This document shows, one piece after another, positions 34,725-43,761 of a stretch of 64,000 nt of DNA (position 1 is its first letter; the number at the start of each line of letters is the position of its first letter). The notes under the pieces are model-generated. The model was not told the DNA's origin and made no database searches. It worked only from the letters and a program-made list of their open reading frames with translations. The position numbers were made by a program, and so were the translations under genes. Source of the DNA: Bacteroidota bacterium (GTDB taxonomy: Bacteria; Bacteroidota; Ignavibacteria; UBA10030; SZUA-254). The stretch lies in assembly GCA_036522515.1 (NCBI GenBank), contig DATDFQ010000056.1:62001-126000 (forward strand). Direction: 5' to 3'.

Positions 34725-36692
34725 ATGGGGTTCAAGATCATGGTTACGGGGGGAAAGGGACACCTCGCGCAGGAACTCCTCCGGATCGACCCCTCGATCG
34801 ACGCTCCCGGCAGAGAAGAGCTCGATGTTCGGGAGTTTGAGAGCATCGAACGGTATTGCAGAGGCAAGGAGTACGACGCGGTCGTCCATGCGGCCGCGGT
34901 CACCAATAAGTTCAACGAGGATGCGGACGAAGCATACATCCGGTCGAATATCATCGGCACTTCGAACATCGTCCTCTGGGCGATGCGCCACAAAGTCCGT
35001 CTCGTCTACATCTCCTCGGACTATGTCTATCCATCCGAGAGGGGAGAGTACACCGAGGAATCGGTGTTGTACCCCGTCAATCGTTACTCCCGGTCGAAGC
35101 TCGGCGGCGAGATGGCGGTTCAGCTCTACGATAACAGCCTGATCGTCCGGACTTCCTTCTATGAATCTCTCAAGTTTCCGAAGGCCTGCACCGATCAATA
35201 CACCTCAAGACTGCCGATCCGGGAAGCTGCGAAGGCGATCTTCAAGCTCTCGCGCGACAAAAATCTCAGGGGCATCATCAATCTCGGCACCCGGCGGAAG
35301 CGGAGCATTTACGAGATCGTAAGAAGTGAGTTCAACGATTCGGTCGAACCGTGCACCAGGGCCGACATCGGCATATCCTATATCCTCCCGCCGGATAGCT
35401 CTCTGGATACGGAGAAATATTACAGACTGGAATCTGAAATGAAGGAATCGAAAAAACTGGATCGCTGCAGAATGTGCGGCTCGGACCAATTGTACCGGTA
35501 TCTCGAGCTCGGCACTACGCCGTTGGCGAATTCCTATCTCACGAACGAACAACTTTCCTCGCCCGAATTTTCGGAGGAGCTCGCGCTGCAGCTCTGCCTG
35601 AAGTGCGGCCTCTCGCAGCTCACGAAGGTCGTGCATCCGGACCTGATGTTCAAGAACTACCTGTACGTGAGCTCGACGACGCAGACCTTCCGCGACCATT
35701 GTGAGGAGCTCGCGAAGACTTCGGTTGCGAGGGCCCAGGCGCAAGCGGGCGATCTCGTTCTGGACATTGCGAGCAACGACGGCTGCCTCCTCTCCCGGTT
35801 TGCGGCGTCCGGGATGACGGTCCTCGGTGTCGATCCCGCTGAAAACCTCGCTGCGGAAGCGAACGCCGCGGGGATCCGCACGCTCTGCACCTACTGGTCG
35901 ACCTCCGTCGCGAAGGATATCGTGAGCCGGTTCGGCATGCCGAAGATCATCACAGCGACCAACGTGTTCGCCCACGTCGACGACGTGCGGGAGTTCGTCG
36001 CGGCAGTCGACTCCTGCATGGCGCCGGGGGGGATCTTTCTGATCGAGTTCCCCTACCTGGTGGATTTCATCGAAAAGAACGAGTTCGACACGGCGTACCA
36101 CGAGCACCTCTCGTACATCGCCATCCACCCGGTCCGCTCGCTGATGCGGGCGCACGGGCTCGACGTCTTCGACGTGGAATACTTCAAGGACCTTCACGGC
36201 GGGACCGTCCGCGTATTCGTCGGAAGGCCGAAGGAACACCCGGTGAGCGAGCGAGTCGAAACATTCCTGAAGCGGGAGCGGGAGTTCGGCGTTCTGACGC
36301 GCACGCCCTACGACGCGTTCGCGAAGAGGGTGCTTGAGAACAAACTGAAGCTTCGGGAGCTTCTGAACAAGCTTCACGGAGAGGGCAAGAAGATCTGGGC
36401 CTACGGCGCGAGCGCGAAGGGGAATACGTTGATGAATTTCTTCCAGCTCGGAAGCGACCTCGTTCCCGTCGTGGTGGACGACAACCCGAAAAAATGGAAG
36501 TATTATGCGCCCGGCTCGCACATGAGAATCACCGGGATCGACGAGTTGCCGAAATCGAACGTCGATTACCTTCTCCTGCTGGCATGGAATTTTCAAACCG
36601 AGATCATCCGCAGATGCAAGGCGGCGAAGTATTCGGGAGAATACATCGTTCCGGTTCCCGTGGCGTCGGTCATTCACTCGAACAACGAATAA
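34725..36692 (+). CDS. Fusion of RmlD-like sugar reductase and zinc-binding sugar C-methyltransferase
   Basis: The frame runs unbroken for 655 residues. Residues 1-238 are an RmlD-like reductase/epimerase domain: VTGGKGHLAQEL loop, 'VVHAAAVT', and catalytic Y121/K125 in YSRSK. From M239 follows a complete C-methyltransferase of the TylC3/NovU type. It has a zinc domain with CRMCG and CLKCG, the SAM loop 'VLDIASNDGCLL', the catalytic YHEHLSY motif and the C-terminal Rossmann domain 'IWAYGASAKGNTLMN'. Usually these are two proteins. An internal ATG at 35439 has no good ribosome site, so fusion is favoured. The reductase half is shorter than normal at its C-end. It likely makes a branched deoxysugar. 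Confidence 0.88.
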   Translation: MGFKIMVTGGKGHLAQELLRIDPSIDAPGREELDVREFESIERYCRGKEYDAVVHAAAVTNKFNEDADEAYIRSNIIGTSNIVLWAMRHKVRLVYISSDYVYPSERGEYTEESVLYPVNRYSRSKLGGEMAVQLYDNSLIVRTSFYESLKFPKACTDQYTSRLPIREAAKAIFKLSRDKNLRGIINLGTRRKRSIYEIVRSEFNDSVEPCTRADIGISYILPPDSSLDTEKYYRLESEMKESKKLDRCRMCGSDQLYRYLELGTTPLANSYLTNEQLSSPEFSEELALQLCLKCGLSQLTKVVHPDLMFKNYLYVSSTTQTFRDHCEELAKTSVARAQAQAGDLVLDIASNDGCLLSRFAASGMTVLGVDPAENLAAEANAAGIRTLCTYWSTSVAKDIVSRFGMPKIITATNVFAHVDDVREFVAAVDSCMAPGGIFLIEFPYLVDFIEKNEFDTAYHEHLSYIAIHPVRSLMRAHGLDVFDVEYFKDLHGGTVRVFVGRPKEHPVSERVETFLKREREFGVLTRTPYDAFAKRVLENKLKLRELLNKLHGEGKKIWAYGASAKGNTLMNFFQLGSDLVPVVVDDNPKKWKYYAPGSHMRITGIDELPKSNVDYLLLLAWNFQTEIIRRCKAAKYSGEYIVPVPVASVIHSNNE

Positions 36693-36704
36693 AGGAACAC
36701 CTCA

Positions 36705-37649
36705 ATGCAAGTAGTCTGCATCACCGGATGTCTCGGGTTCATGGGATCCCATTTCACACGCCTCTGTCTGGAGAAAGGGTGGATGGTGTGGGGAGTCGAC
36801 AAGAAAACGTACTCCGCGCACCTCGACATCCTCCAGGAATTTCAGGCCTTCGAATCGTTCCGTTTTCTCGAGGCGGACATCGTGGAGATGGATCATATGT
36901 ACGACGTCGATTATGTCTTCAATTTTGCCGCCGAAACCCACGTCGATAACAGCATCATGGACAGCGGGCGGTTCACGCGAACGAATATCATGGGCGTGGA
37001 AAATCTGCTCGAGCTGATCAGGGGGAAGCGGAACTACGAAATGCCCGTCCTCTTTCATCTGAGCACCGACGAGGTCTACGGGGACATCGTCTCCGGCAGG
37101 CACACGGAGAGCGACGCGCTCCGTCCGAGCAATCCCTATTCGGCGAGCAAAGCCGCGGCGGACATGCTGATCCTCGGCTGGCACCGCACGCACAACGTCC
37201 CCTTCACGATCATCCGTCCCACCAATAACTACGGGATCAACCAGTATCCCGAGAAGCTCATTCCGAAGGCGGTCAAGTACCTGACGCTCGGAAAGAAAAT
37301 TCCGCTGCACGGCGACGGATCCTACATTCGCAACTGGCTTCATGCGGAGGACACCGCGCGCGCGATCCTTCACCTCGTCGAGCGGGGGGAGAGGAACAGG
37401 ATTTACAACGTCTCCGGCAACTACGAGGCGTCCAACAAGGAGGTCATCTCGAAAGTGCTCCATTGCTATTTCGGAAAGAAAACGGAGATCGAGCAGTATG
37501 TCCAGTTGAACTTTGTCCGGATGGGAGAGGATGTCCGCTACTCGCTGGACGACGGCGCGATCCGGGGTCTGGGCTGGTCGAACTGCAAGAACTTCGACAC
37601 CGAACTTGCGCTGATGGTGGAGCACTACAAGAACAAATTTGTGTGGTAG
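36705..37649 (+). CDS. RmlB-like NDP-hexose 4,6-dehydratase
   Basis: The 314-residue extended SDR has 'CITGCLGFMGSHFTRLC', 'VFNFAAETHVDNSI', 'HLSTDEVYGDI', 'NPYSASKAAADML' and 'RPTNNYGINQYPEKLIPKAVKYL' (landmark), all close to RmlB. It should form a 4-keto-6-deoxy NDP-sugar. It lies 12 bases after the fused reductase/methyltransferase, with AAGGA before its ATG, so the two are co-expressed. No thymidylyltransferase (RmlA) is in view; the base carried by the substrate is therefore open. Confidence 0.88.
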   Translation: MQVVCITGCLGFMGSHFTRLCLEKGWMVWGVDKKTYSAHLDILQEFQAFESFRFLEADIVEMDHMYDVDYVFNFAAETHVDNSIMDSGRFTRTNIMGVENLLELIRGKRNYEMPVLFHLSTDEVYGDIVSGRHTESDALRPSNPYSASKAAADMLILGWHRTHNVPFTIIRPTNNYGINQYPEKLIPKAVKYLTLGKKIPLHGDGSYIRNWLHAEDTARAILHLVERGERNRIYNVSGNYEASNKEVISKVLHCYFGKKTEIEQYVQLNFVRMGEDVRYSLDDGAIRGLGWSNCKNFDTELALMVEHYKNKFVW

Positions 37650-37668
37650 CCCCGATGGCGTGTGAGAG

Positions 37669-38652
37669 ATGAGCGGTTCCTCCCCCGCGCCGGATGTCTC
37701 CATCGTATTCGCAAACTGGAACACGCGCGATTATATGCGCGATTGTCTCCTGTCGATCCGCGAACACGTCCGCGGTCTGACCTACGAGATTATTGTGGTC
37801 GACGACGGGTCGACAGACGGAAGCCCGGAGATGCTTGCGAAGGAATTCCCCGAAGTGACCTCGCTCGTCAACGAGCGCAATCTGGGCGTTACCCGCACCT
37901 ATAACAGGGGGGTCGCCCGGGCCCGGGGGCGCTACATTCAGATCATGAATACCGACATGATCCTCGTCGATAACTCGCCGAAGATCCTGATGGAGTTCCT
38001 GGAAACACACCCCGATGCGGCCGCCTGCGGAGCATGGCTCCGGAACAGGGATATGACCAGCCAGGTGACCTACGGCGTCTTTCCCTCCTTCCACCAGGCG
38101 CTCGTCGACGCCTTTTTCCTGAACGACCTGTTCCCCCGGGCCCACCTTCCGAACAGGGGCGCTCTCCCCGACGAATCGATCACCGAGCCGATGGAAGTCG
38201 ACTACACGACCGGGGCGAGCATGATGACCCGGAAATCGGTCGTCGACCGGCTCGGGTTCTTCGACGAGACGTTTACGAGCTACTGCGAGGATACGGATTT
38301 CTGCTACCGGGTGAAACACGAAGCGCATATGAAGACCTACTTCGTGCCCGCCGCCAGGATCATCCACTTCGGCGGCGTCTCCTTCGCCAACGTGAGGAAG
38401 CGGCAGATCCGGCTCCATTATTCCAGCTACGACAAGTTTCTCACGAAACACCACGGGGCGTTTTATTCCTTCTGTACGCGGGCGCTCTACGCTTGGCAGC
38501 ACGGGGTGAAGCTGGCGGTGAGATTCGTCCGGTACCTCGCGGTGCCGCCAGGGCAGAAAGAGAAGAAGGAGGAGAAGAAAAGCTATATGCTGAACGCCTG
38601 GTACATCGTCAGGTATAGCCTCGCCCCCTCTGAGGAACAGAGGGGATCCTGA
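37669..38652 (+). CDS. Family 2 glycosyltransferase
   Basis: The 327-residue protein has 'IVFANWNTRDYMRDCLLSI', 'IVVDDGSTDGSPEML', 'IMNTDMILVDNSPK' and 'YCEDTDFCYRVKHEAH', a GT2 pattern with the DxD-like TDM. The C-terminal region is basic with a run of lysines. ATG at 37669, 19 bases after the RmlB-like gene. Confidence 0.86.
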   Translation: MSGSSPAPDVSIVFANWNTRDYMRDCLLSIREHVRGLTYEIIVVDDGSTDGSPEMLAKEFPEVTSLVNERNLGVTRTYNRGVARARGRYIQIMNTDMILVDNSPKILMEFLETHPDAAACGAWLRNRDMTSQVTYGVFPSFHQALVDAFFLNDLFPRAHLPNRGALPDESITEPMEVDYTTGASMMTRKSVVDRLGFFDETFTSYCEDTDFCYRVKHEAHMKTYFVPAARIIHFGGVSFANVRKRQIRLHYSSYDKFLTKHHGAFYSFCTRALYAWQHGVKLAVRFVRYLAVPPGQKEKKEEKKSYMLNAWYIVRYSLAPSEEQRGS

Positions 38653-38680
38653 CCGCCCTGACCGACCTTTCCGGAACACG

Positions 38681-39910
38681 GTGAAAATCCTCCTCGTCAG
38701 CCCCTACCTTCCGCACCCCCTCTCGGGACACGGCACGGGCGCATTCATGTACGGACTTCTGACGAAGATCGCGCCCCGCCACGAAGTCACGCTGGTTTCG
38801 TTCTGCGACAAAAGGGAGCTCGGACTTGCCGGCGATCTCCGTGCGCTGCCGATCCGGCTTCACGCGGTTCCCCGCGGGAAGGGGGGGCAGGCGAATGTCT
38901 GGTGGAACCTGTATCTGGCCGCGACAAGAGCCCTTCAGTCTCTCCGCAGCGTTCTGCTCTGGCAGCCCTACTATGTCGCGAAGTTCTATCATCCCCGGAT
39001 GGCGCGGCTCATCGGGCGAATCACCGCAGAATCCTCGCATGATATCGTCCAGCTTGAGATGGTCCAGATGGCGCAATACGCCGGAAGCGCTGCGAGCGGA
39101 AAACAGATCCTTCAGGCGCATGACGTGGCGTTTCGCCCGGCCTACAGACGGTTCAGATCCGCGGGTTCTCTCCCTGGTAAGATTCTTTCCTTCGTCGAAT
39201 GGTGCCGTTGGGCGATGTATGAAAGAAGAATGACCGGAAAGTTCGACGGGGTCATCTGCGTCACGGAGCAGGATAAGATGCTGCTCGAACGGTTGACTTC
39301 GTCTACGAACATCAGCTATCTCCCCCGGGGGGTCGATGTTGCGGAGGAGTTCCCCCCGTACTCCGGGAGGGAATCTGAGAGCCTCCTGTTCGTCGGAACG
39401 TTCTCACACCGCCCGAACACCGAAGCGGCGCTCTGGCTCGCGGGTGAGATCTTTCCGTTGGTGTTGCAGAAGTTCCCCCGGGCGGTCCTTTCCATCATCG
39501 GTTCCAATCCTCCCCGGGAGCTTCAGGAACTTGCAGCCCGGATGCCGCAGATACGGATCCTGGGGTTTGTGGATGATATCGGCTCCCACTTCCGCACCTC
39601 GTCGGTGTTCGCCGCCCCCCTCCGATCGGGCGGCGGGGTGAAGGTAAAAATTCTGCATGCCATGGGCCAGGGGATTCCGGTCGTAACGACGAGTGTTGGG
39701 ATCGAGGGGATCGAAGGCATGACACCGGAGACCGCTCTGATCGGAGAGTCGGCCGAAAGACTCGCCGGGCACATCTGTGGTTTGTTTGCAGACAGGGAGC
39801 GTGCGGCGGCCGCCGGGCGGCTCGGGTGGCAGGCGATGCGGTCGTATTACTCCTGGGATAGGGTGGTGGAACGCCTGGAGGGGATTTACAAACGGGCCAT
39901 TGAATCATGA
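38681..39910 (+). CDS. Family 4 glycosyltransferase
   Basis: The 409-residue GT-B protein begins at GTG 38681 ('ILLVSPYLPHPLSGHGTGAFM'). Its C-domain has 'LLFVGTFSHRPNTEAALWLAGEIFP' (landmark) and 'SVFAAPLRSGGGVKVKILHAMGQGIPVVTT' region features of GT4 enzymes with the Glu/Lys nucleotide-sugar site. It resembles the sugar transferase of exosortase-type exopolysaccharide clusters, but no exosortase is seen here. It ends the operon before a block of repeats. Confidence 0.86.
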   Translation: MKILLVSPYLPHPLSGHGTGAFMYGLLTKIAPRHEVTLVSFCDKRELGLAGDLRALPIRLHAVPRGKGGQANVWWNLYLAATRALQSLRSVLLWQPYYVAKFYHPRMARLIGRITAESSHDIVQLEMVQMAQYAGSAASGKQILQAHDVAFRPAYRRFRSAGSLPGKILSFVEWCRWAMYERRMTGKFDGVICVTEQDKMLLERLTSSTNISYLPRGVDVAEEFPPYSGRESESLLFVGTFSHRPNTEAALWLAGEIFPLVLQKFPRAVLSIIGSNPPRELQELAARMPQIRILGFVDDIGSHFRTSSVFAAPLRSGGGVKVKILHAMGQGIPVVTTSVGIEGIEGMTPETALIGESAERLAGHICGLFADRERAAAAGRLGWQAMRSYYSWDRVVERLEGIYKRAIES

Positions 39911-39936
39911 GTCGCACCCGGATCTCTCGTATGGGT

Positions 39937-40013
39937 GTCATCCTGAGGGAGCGAAGCGACCGAAGGATCTCCCATCCGGAAGAATCGAGATCCTTCGCTG
40001 CGCTCAGGATGAC
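39937..40013. repeat. Family B inverted repeat
   Basis: A complete copy: GTCATCCTGAGGGAGCGAAG at the left and its partner CTGCGCTCAGGATGAC at the right, with CGAAGGATCTC/GAGATCCTTCG inside. Confidence 0.8.
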
Positions 40014-40033
40014 AAAATGGAGAGCGGATAACA

Positions 40034-40134
40034 GCCCACGACCTGAAGGTCGTGGCTACCGATGCCTCAAGCGTGGTGTTTTCGCAACCGATGCCTCGGC
40101 TTTGGTAGCCGCAGCCTTTAGGCTGCGGTCTTTT
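40034..40134. repeat. Family A repeats between operons
   Basis: A CCACGACC-tgaa-GGTCGTGG variant at 40034-40060 and a standard CCGCAGCC-ttta-GGCTGCGG copy at 40105-40134. Together with the family B copy they occupy most of the 330-base gap, and no gene is seen there. Confidence 0.78.
40109..40134 (+). terminator. Repeat-derived terminator downstream of the 34725-39910 operon
   Basis: CCGCAGCC-ttta-GGCTGCGG followed by TCTTTT on the plus strand, about 200 bases past the last stop. Confidence 0.5.
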
Positions 40135-40242
40135 GGTTCGACGGTTAAAGAAATCAGCCACTCCCATACGCCCGGTCAGATTAGTATATTTCTTCTTACA
40201 TTGTCAGCGCCAGCAGAGTGATATGAGAATCGAAGAAGGACA

Positions 40243-40908
40243 ATGAGCTCCGAATTGGAAGAATTCTCACGGCGATTCGACATCCGGTGGCGGTTTTATC
40301 ACCGGATCAGGGAGAGCCGGAAGATACTCGAACTCGGATGCGGCTCCGGCATCAACTATTCAAATCTCCGGGAGATCTCCTCCTCCGCGGAATTTCACGG
40401 CGTGGACCTCGTTCCCCCCGCCGAAGCGCCCGAGGGAATCCTCTACACCCAATTGAATCTCGACGAGGGGACTCTGCCCTATCCCGACGGAGCCTTCGAT
40501 GCGATCCTCTTCACGCACGTCATCGAGCATCTCCGGAATCCTTTTTCACTCGGGATGGAGATCAACCGCGTGCTCAGGCCGGGGGGCGTGATCTACGTCG
40601 AGACTCCGAACTGGACCTCCATGCTGGTCCCGTCCTTCAGGTTCCATCCCGACCAGCACAACCCCTTCAATTTTTTCGACGATCCGACGCACATCAGGCC
40701 GTACACCAATCAGAGCCTGTTCGAGTTCTTGCACGAGGCGTGCCGTCTCCGCGTGGAGACGATCGAAACCGTCCGCAACTGGCCCCGGGTCCCCTGGGAC
40801 ATACTCAAGTTGCTCGTCTGTCTCACGACGGGAAACCGCCGGAAGGTCATCAACGCGTTCTGGAACCTCTACGGCTGGTGCATCTGCGGTATCGGAGTGA
40901 AAGCATGA
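40243..40908 (+). CDS. Class I SAM-dependent methyltransferase
   Basis: The 221-residue protein has the SAM motif 'ILELGCGSGINYSNL', the acidic residue in 'FHGVDLVPP', 'DAILFTHVIEHLRNP' and 'LRPGGVIYVETPNW', typical of Methyltransf_11 enzymes. It probably methylates a sugar or lipid-linked glycan, judged only by position between glycosyltransferase and YfhO genes. A TATATT at 40185 and a TACATT at 40197 look like -10 elements but lack a TTG at the usual distance. Confidence 0.82.
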   Translation: MSSELEEFSRRFDIRWRFYHRIRESRKILELGCGSGINYSNLREISSSAEFHGVDLVPPAEAPEGILYTQLNLDEGTLPYPDGAFDAILFTHVIEHLRNPFSLGMEINRVLRPGGVIYVETPNWTSMLVPSFRFHPDQHNPFNFFDDPTHIRPYTNQSLFEFLHEACRLRVETIETVRNWPRVPWDILKLLVCLTTGNRRKVINAFWNLYGWCICGIGVKA

Positions 40909-40941
40909 ACCGTCCAACCAATCCCATCCGTTGAAGACATT

Positions 40942-43458
40942 ATGGCGAAAAAGAACAGACCCGTAACCCGCGAGGGAAGTGCAAAAACGGGACAGCCGTC
41001 GTGGTTCGACAGGCTGTCTCCGGCCAGGAAGGATCTCCTCTGCATCGGCGTCCTCTATGTCATAGTTCTGATTGTTTTCAATCAGATCGTCTTCAACAAC
41101 ATGATCTTCTCCGATTCGGGCGATACCGCCGCCGCCCAGGCGTGGTTCAAGGCGATGGACCACATCGATCAGGTCGAGCATGTGGAGCCGGTCTGGATCC
41201 CCTATATTTTCGGAGGGATGCCGATCTTCGGGGCATTCATCTTCCCCCGCGAGGTCAACTACCTTCAGCAGTACGTGGTGCTGCCGGTCGCCAAGGTCCT
41301 CTTTTTCGGCATCGATATGCACTGGATGGTCATGCCGTTCCTGGTCATCGGAGCCACGATGTTTCTCCTGGCCCGCCAGCTCAAATTCTCACATCTGCCT
41401 TCGCTCATCGCGGCGATGACCTTCATGTTGAACCCGTACGCCATCGGGCTGCCCGAGACCGGCCACGGATCGAAGCTGATCGTCCTGGGCTATATACCGC
41501 TCCTTTTTCTTCTGACCTATAATTTACTCCAGCGGCGGGACCTCCTGAGCATCGGACTTCTGTCGGCGGCGGTCGGTACGATGCTCCTCTGCCGTCACCC
41601 GCAGATGGCGTTTTACGGGCTGATGGTGATCGGCTGCTATCTGCTGTATGAAGTGATCCTCGACGTCCGGGAGCAACCGGCCGCGGCCGCGAAGAAAGTC
41701 CTCCTGTTTATGGTCGCGCTCGGGATAGGCTTTTTGCTCTGGTCCTACCAGTTCTTTCCGACACAGGAGTACGGAGAGTATTCCATCCGGGGGGGCGGAG
41801 AAGTCGGCGCACCCGGCGGCCTCAGCTACGATTACGCCACCAACTGGTCGTTTCATCCCTTCGAGATCCTGAGCTATCTCGTCCCCTCGGTCTTCGGTCT
41901 CGACTCCACCGGAGGTCTCTACTGGGGATGGATGCCCTTCACGAATTCAATACTTTATATCGGACTGGTGCCGTTATTTCTGGGGGTCATCGCCCTGACC
42001 TACCGTCGGAATCGAATGACCTGGTTTTTCGCCCTGATCACAGCGCTCTTCTTCCTCATCTCGTTCGGAAAACATTTCGCCCTGGTCTACGACCTGATGT
42101 TCTGGTATTTCCCGTTCTTCAACAAGTTCCGCACGCCGGTCATGATCCTTCATCTGATCCCCTTCACGTTCGGGATCCTCGCCGCGTACGGATTCACGGT
42201 CTTCTCCGACATGATCCAGCAGAGCAAGGAACCGGACCTTCTGAAACTGCGGAATCGACTCCGCAACCTGATCGTCGTGTTGGGAGCGTTGCTCCTCATC
42301 GGCCTGATCATGAATGACTCGGTCTACACGTTTCTATCGAGCTTCATGTTCGAGAAAACCGGCGAGCTCTCGGGGCTGAAGGCACAATACGGGGGTCAGG
42401 CGCAGCAGGCGCTCGCGCAGTTCAAACGAATGCGCTTTGATCTCCTCTGGAAGGATTACGTCAAGTTTTCTCTGGTCGGGATCGCGAGCCTCGGGCTTGT
42501 GATGGCCTATCTGAGAAAAAAGATCGGTACGACCGCGTTCGGGGCGGGGCTTCTGGTGATCCTCTTCATCGATTTGATCATGATCGACACGAAGTACATC
42601 AACCCGAAACCGGCGAACGGGGTCGCGGAGTACTTCGGGCAGGATCCGGTGATCCAGCAACTTCAGGCCGAGCGCGACACGAGCTTGTTCAGGGTCTATC
42701 CGGTCGGGCAGCTCGATCAGCAGGACAGGGGAAACATCATGATGTACTCCCTCCTGGAGTCGGTCCAGGGCTACAGCCCCGCGAAACTGAAAATCTACCA
42801 GGAGATGAGGGATTCGTGCCTCGACCGCGGCAACCGGAACGTGATCGACATGCTGAATGTGAAGTACGTGGTCGGCGCGCAGAGGTCGCAGGAAGGGGGC
42901 TCGCAGCTGGCGCTTCAGGTCAATCCCCAGTACCTCCCCCGGGCATGGTTTGTCGACAGCGTGGTAATCTCGCGGTCCAAGAATGAGACGTTCGGAATAC
43001 TCAATTCATCCTCCTGGGATCCCCGGACGACCGCGATCCTGGAAAAGGCGCTCCCCTCGAAGCCGTCGAGGTCGGGTACCGACGTGGTCGCGGTGTCGGG
43101 GTATGCCTCGAGGGACATCGCTCTCAAGACGACCAACGCGAAGAGCGCCCTCCTGGTGATCAGCGAGATTTATTATCCTGCGGGCTGGCGTGCCTTTATA
43201 GACGGTTCGGAGACGGAAATTTATAAGACGAACTACATTCTCCGTTCGGTCTTTCTCCCGCCCGGGACCCATGAAGTGGAACTGAGATTCGATCCGCCCG
43301 TCTATTATCTCGGCTATACTCTCACTCAGGGAGCCTGGGGACTTGCCGGCCTCCTGATCCTTGCGGGGCTGCTCGGGAAACCGTCGATCAGGAAACGGCT
43401 CGGATTGAAGACGAAGGCGAAGCCGGCCGATCAGGGGTCTGCGCCCGTCGCGCCGTAG
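40942..43458 (+). CDS. YfhO-family multi-spanning membrane protein (second copy)
   Basis: The 838-residue protein has about 13 hydrophobic segments. The YfhO blocks 'FSDSGDTAAAQAWFK', 'PYIFGGMPIFGAF', 'FFNKFRTPVMILHL' and the C-terminal beta domain 'ISEIYYPAGWRAFIDGSETEIY' (landmark) parallel the copy at 14473 ('EIFYPGWQATIDG'). The two copies bracket the polysaccharide locus. It starts at ATG 40942 shortly after the methyltransferase and ends at a strong bidirectional terminator. Confidence 0.85.
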   Translation: MAKKNRPVTREGSAKTGQPSWFDRLSPARKDLLCIGVLYVIVLIVFNQIVFNNMIFSDSGDTAAAQAWFKAMDHIDQVEHVEPVWIPYIFGGMPIFGAFIFPREVNYLQQYVVLPVAKVLFFGIDMHWMVMPFLVIGATMFLLARQLKFSHLPSLIAAMTFMLNPYAIGLPETGHGSKLIVLGYIPLLFLLTYNLLQRRDLLSIGLLSAAVGTMLLCRHPQMAFYGLMVIGCYLLYEVILDVREQPAAAAKKVLLFMVALGIGFLLWSYQFFPTQEYGEYSIRGGGEVGAPGGLSYDYATNWSFHPFEILSYLVPSVFGLDSTGGLYWGWMPFTNSILYIGLVPLFLGVIALTYRRNRMTWFFALITALFFLISFGKHFALVYDLMFWYFPFFNKFRTPVMILHLIPFTFGILAAYGFTVFSDMIQQSKEPDLLKLRNRLRNLIVVLGALLLIGLIMNDSVYTFLSSFMFEKTGELSGLKAQYGGQAQQALAQFKRMRFDLLWKDYVKFSLVGIASLGLVMAYLRKKIGTTAFGAGLLVILFIDLIMIDTKYINPKPANGVAEYFGQDPVIQQLQAERDTSLFRVYPVGQLDQQDRGNIMMYSLLESVQGYSPAKLKIYQEMRDSCLDRGNRNVIDMLNVKYVVGAQRSQEGGSQLALQVNPQYLPRAWFVDSVVISRSKNETFGILNSSSWDPRTTAILEKALPSKPSRSGTDVVAVSGYASRDIALKTTNAKSALLVISEIYYPAGWRAFIDGSETEIYKTNYILRSVFLPPGTHEVELRFDPPVYYLGYTLTQGAWGLAGLLILAGLLGKPSIRKRLGLKTKAKPADQGSAPVAP

Positions 43459-43479
43459 CAGCCGGAGGCAACGAAAAGC

Positions 43480-43506
43480 AAAAGGCCGGTTTCCCGGCCT
43501 TTTTTA
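43480..43506. terminator. Bidirectional intrinsic terminator between yfhO-like and rpsU genes
   Basis: A perfect 10-bp stem, AAAAGGCCGG with CCGGCCTTTT, and a TTTC loop. T-runs on both strands let it serve the two convergent genes. Confidence 0.9.
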
Positions 43507-43531
43507 TTGAACAAGGGTCGATCAGGGGAGC

Positions 43532-43726
43532 TTACATCTCCTCCATGAGCGCACGGTAGCTTCTGCGAACAGCCTTGATTTTTTTCATCCGCTTTTTCAC
43601 TGAGGGTTTGGTGAAATACGCGCGCTTCTTTACTTCCTTAAGAATGCCGGAACGCTCGTACTTTTTCTTGAACCGACGGATCGCGCGGTCGATGTTTTCA
43701 TTTTCTTGAATAATGATACCGACCAA
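43532..43726 (-). CDS. rpsU: 30S ribosomal protein S21
   Basis: The 64-residue basic protein has the standard bS21 core 'NENIDRAIRRFKKKYERSG' and 'KREAYF'-like 'KKRAYFTKPSVKKR'. A GTG at 43735 gives a three-residue longer form, but the TTG at 43726 yields the usual start MVGIIIQ and stands five bases after AAGGGGGTGA, close to the full anti-Shine-Dalgarno complement. I therefore choose TTG. The gene follows the zinc-ribbon gene, probably on the same transcript. Confidence 0.93.
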   Translation of the reverse strand: MVGIIIQENENIDRAIRRFKKKYERSGILKEVKKRAYFTKPSVKKRMKKIKAVRRSYRALMEEM

Positions 43727-43761
43727 CCAATTCACCCCCTTCCGTTATACTGCAAATAGTC

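Noticed and set aside
35205-36677. A 490-codon open frame opposite the fused reductase/methyltransferase
   Set aside because: Antisense shadow of a gene with clear motifs; composition is charged and repetitive with no domain.
39907-40221. A 104-codon open frame after the GT4 gene
   Set aside because: Its sequence is translated family B and A repeats (for example 'LRERSDRRISHPEESRSF').
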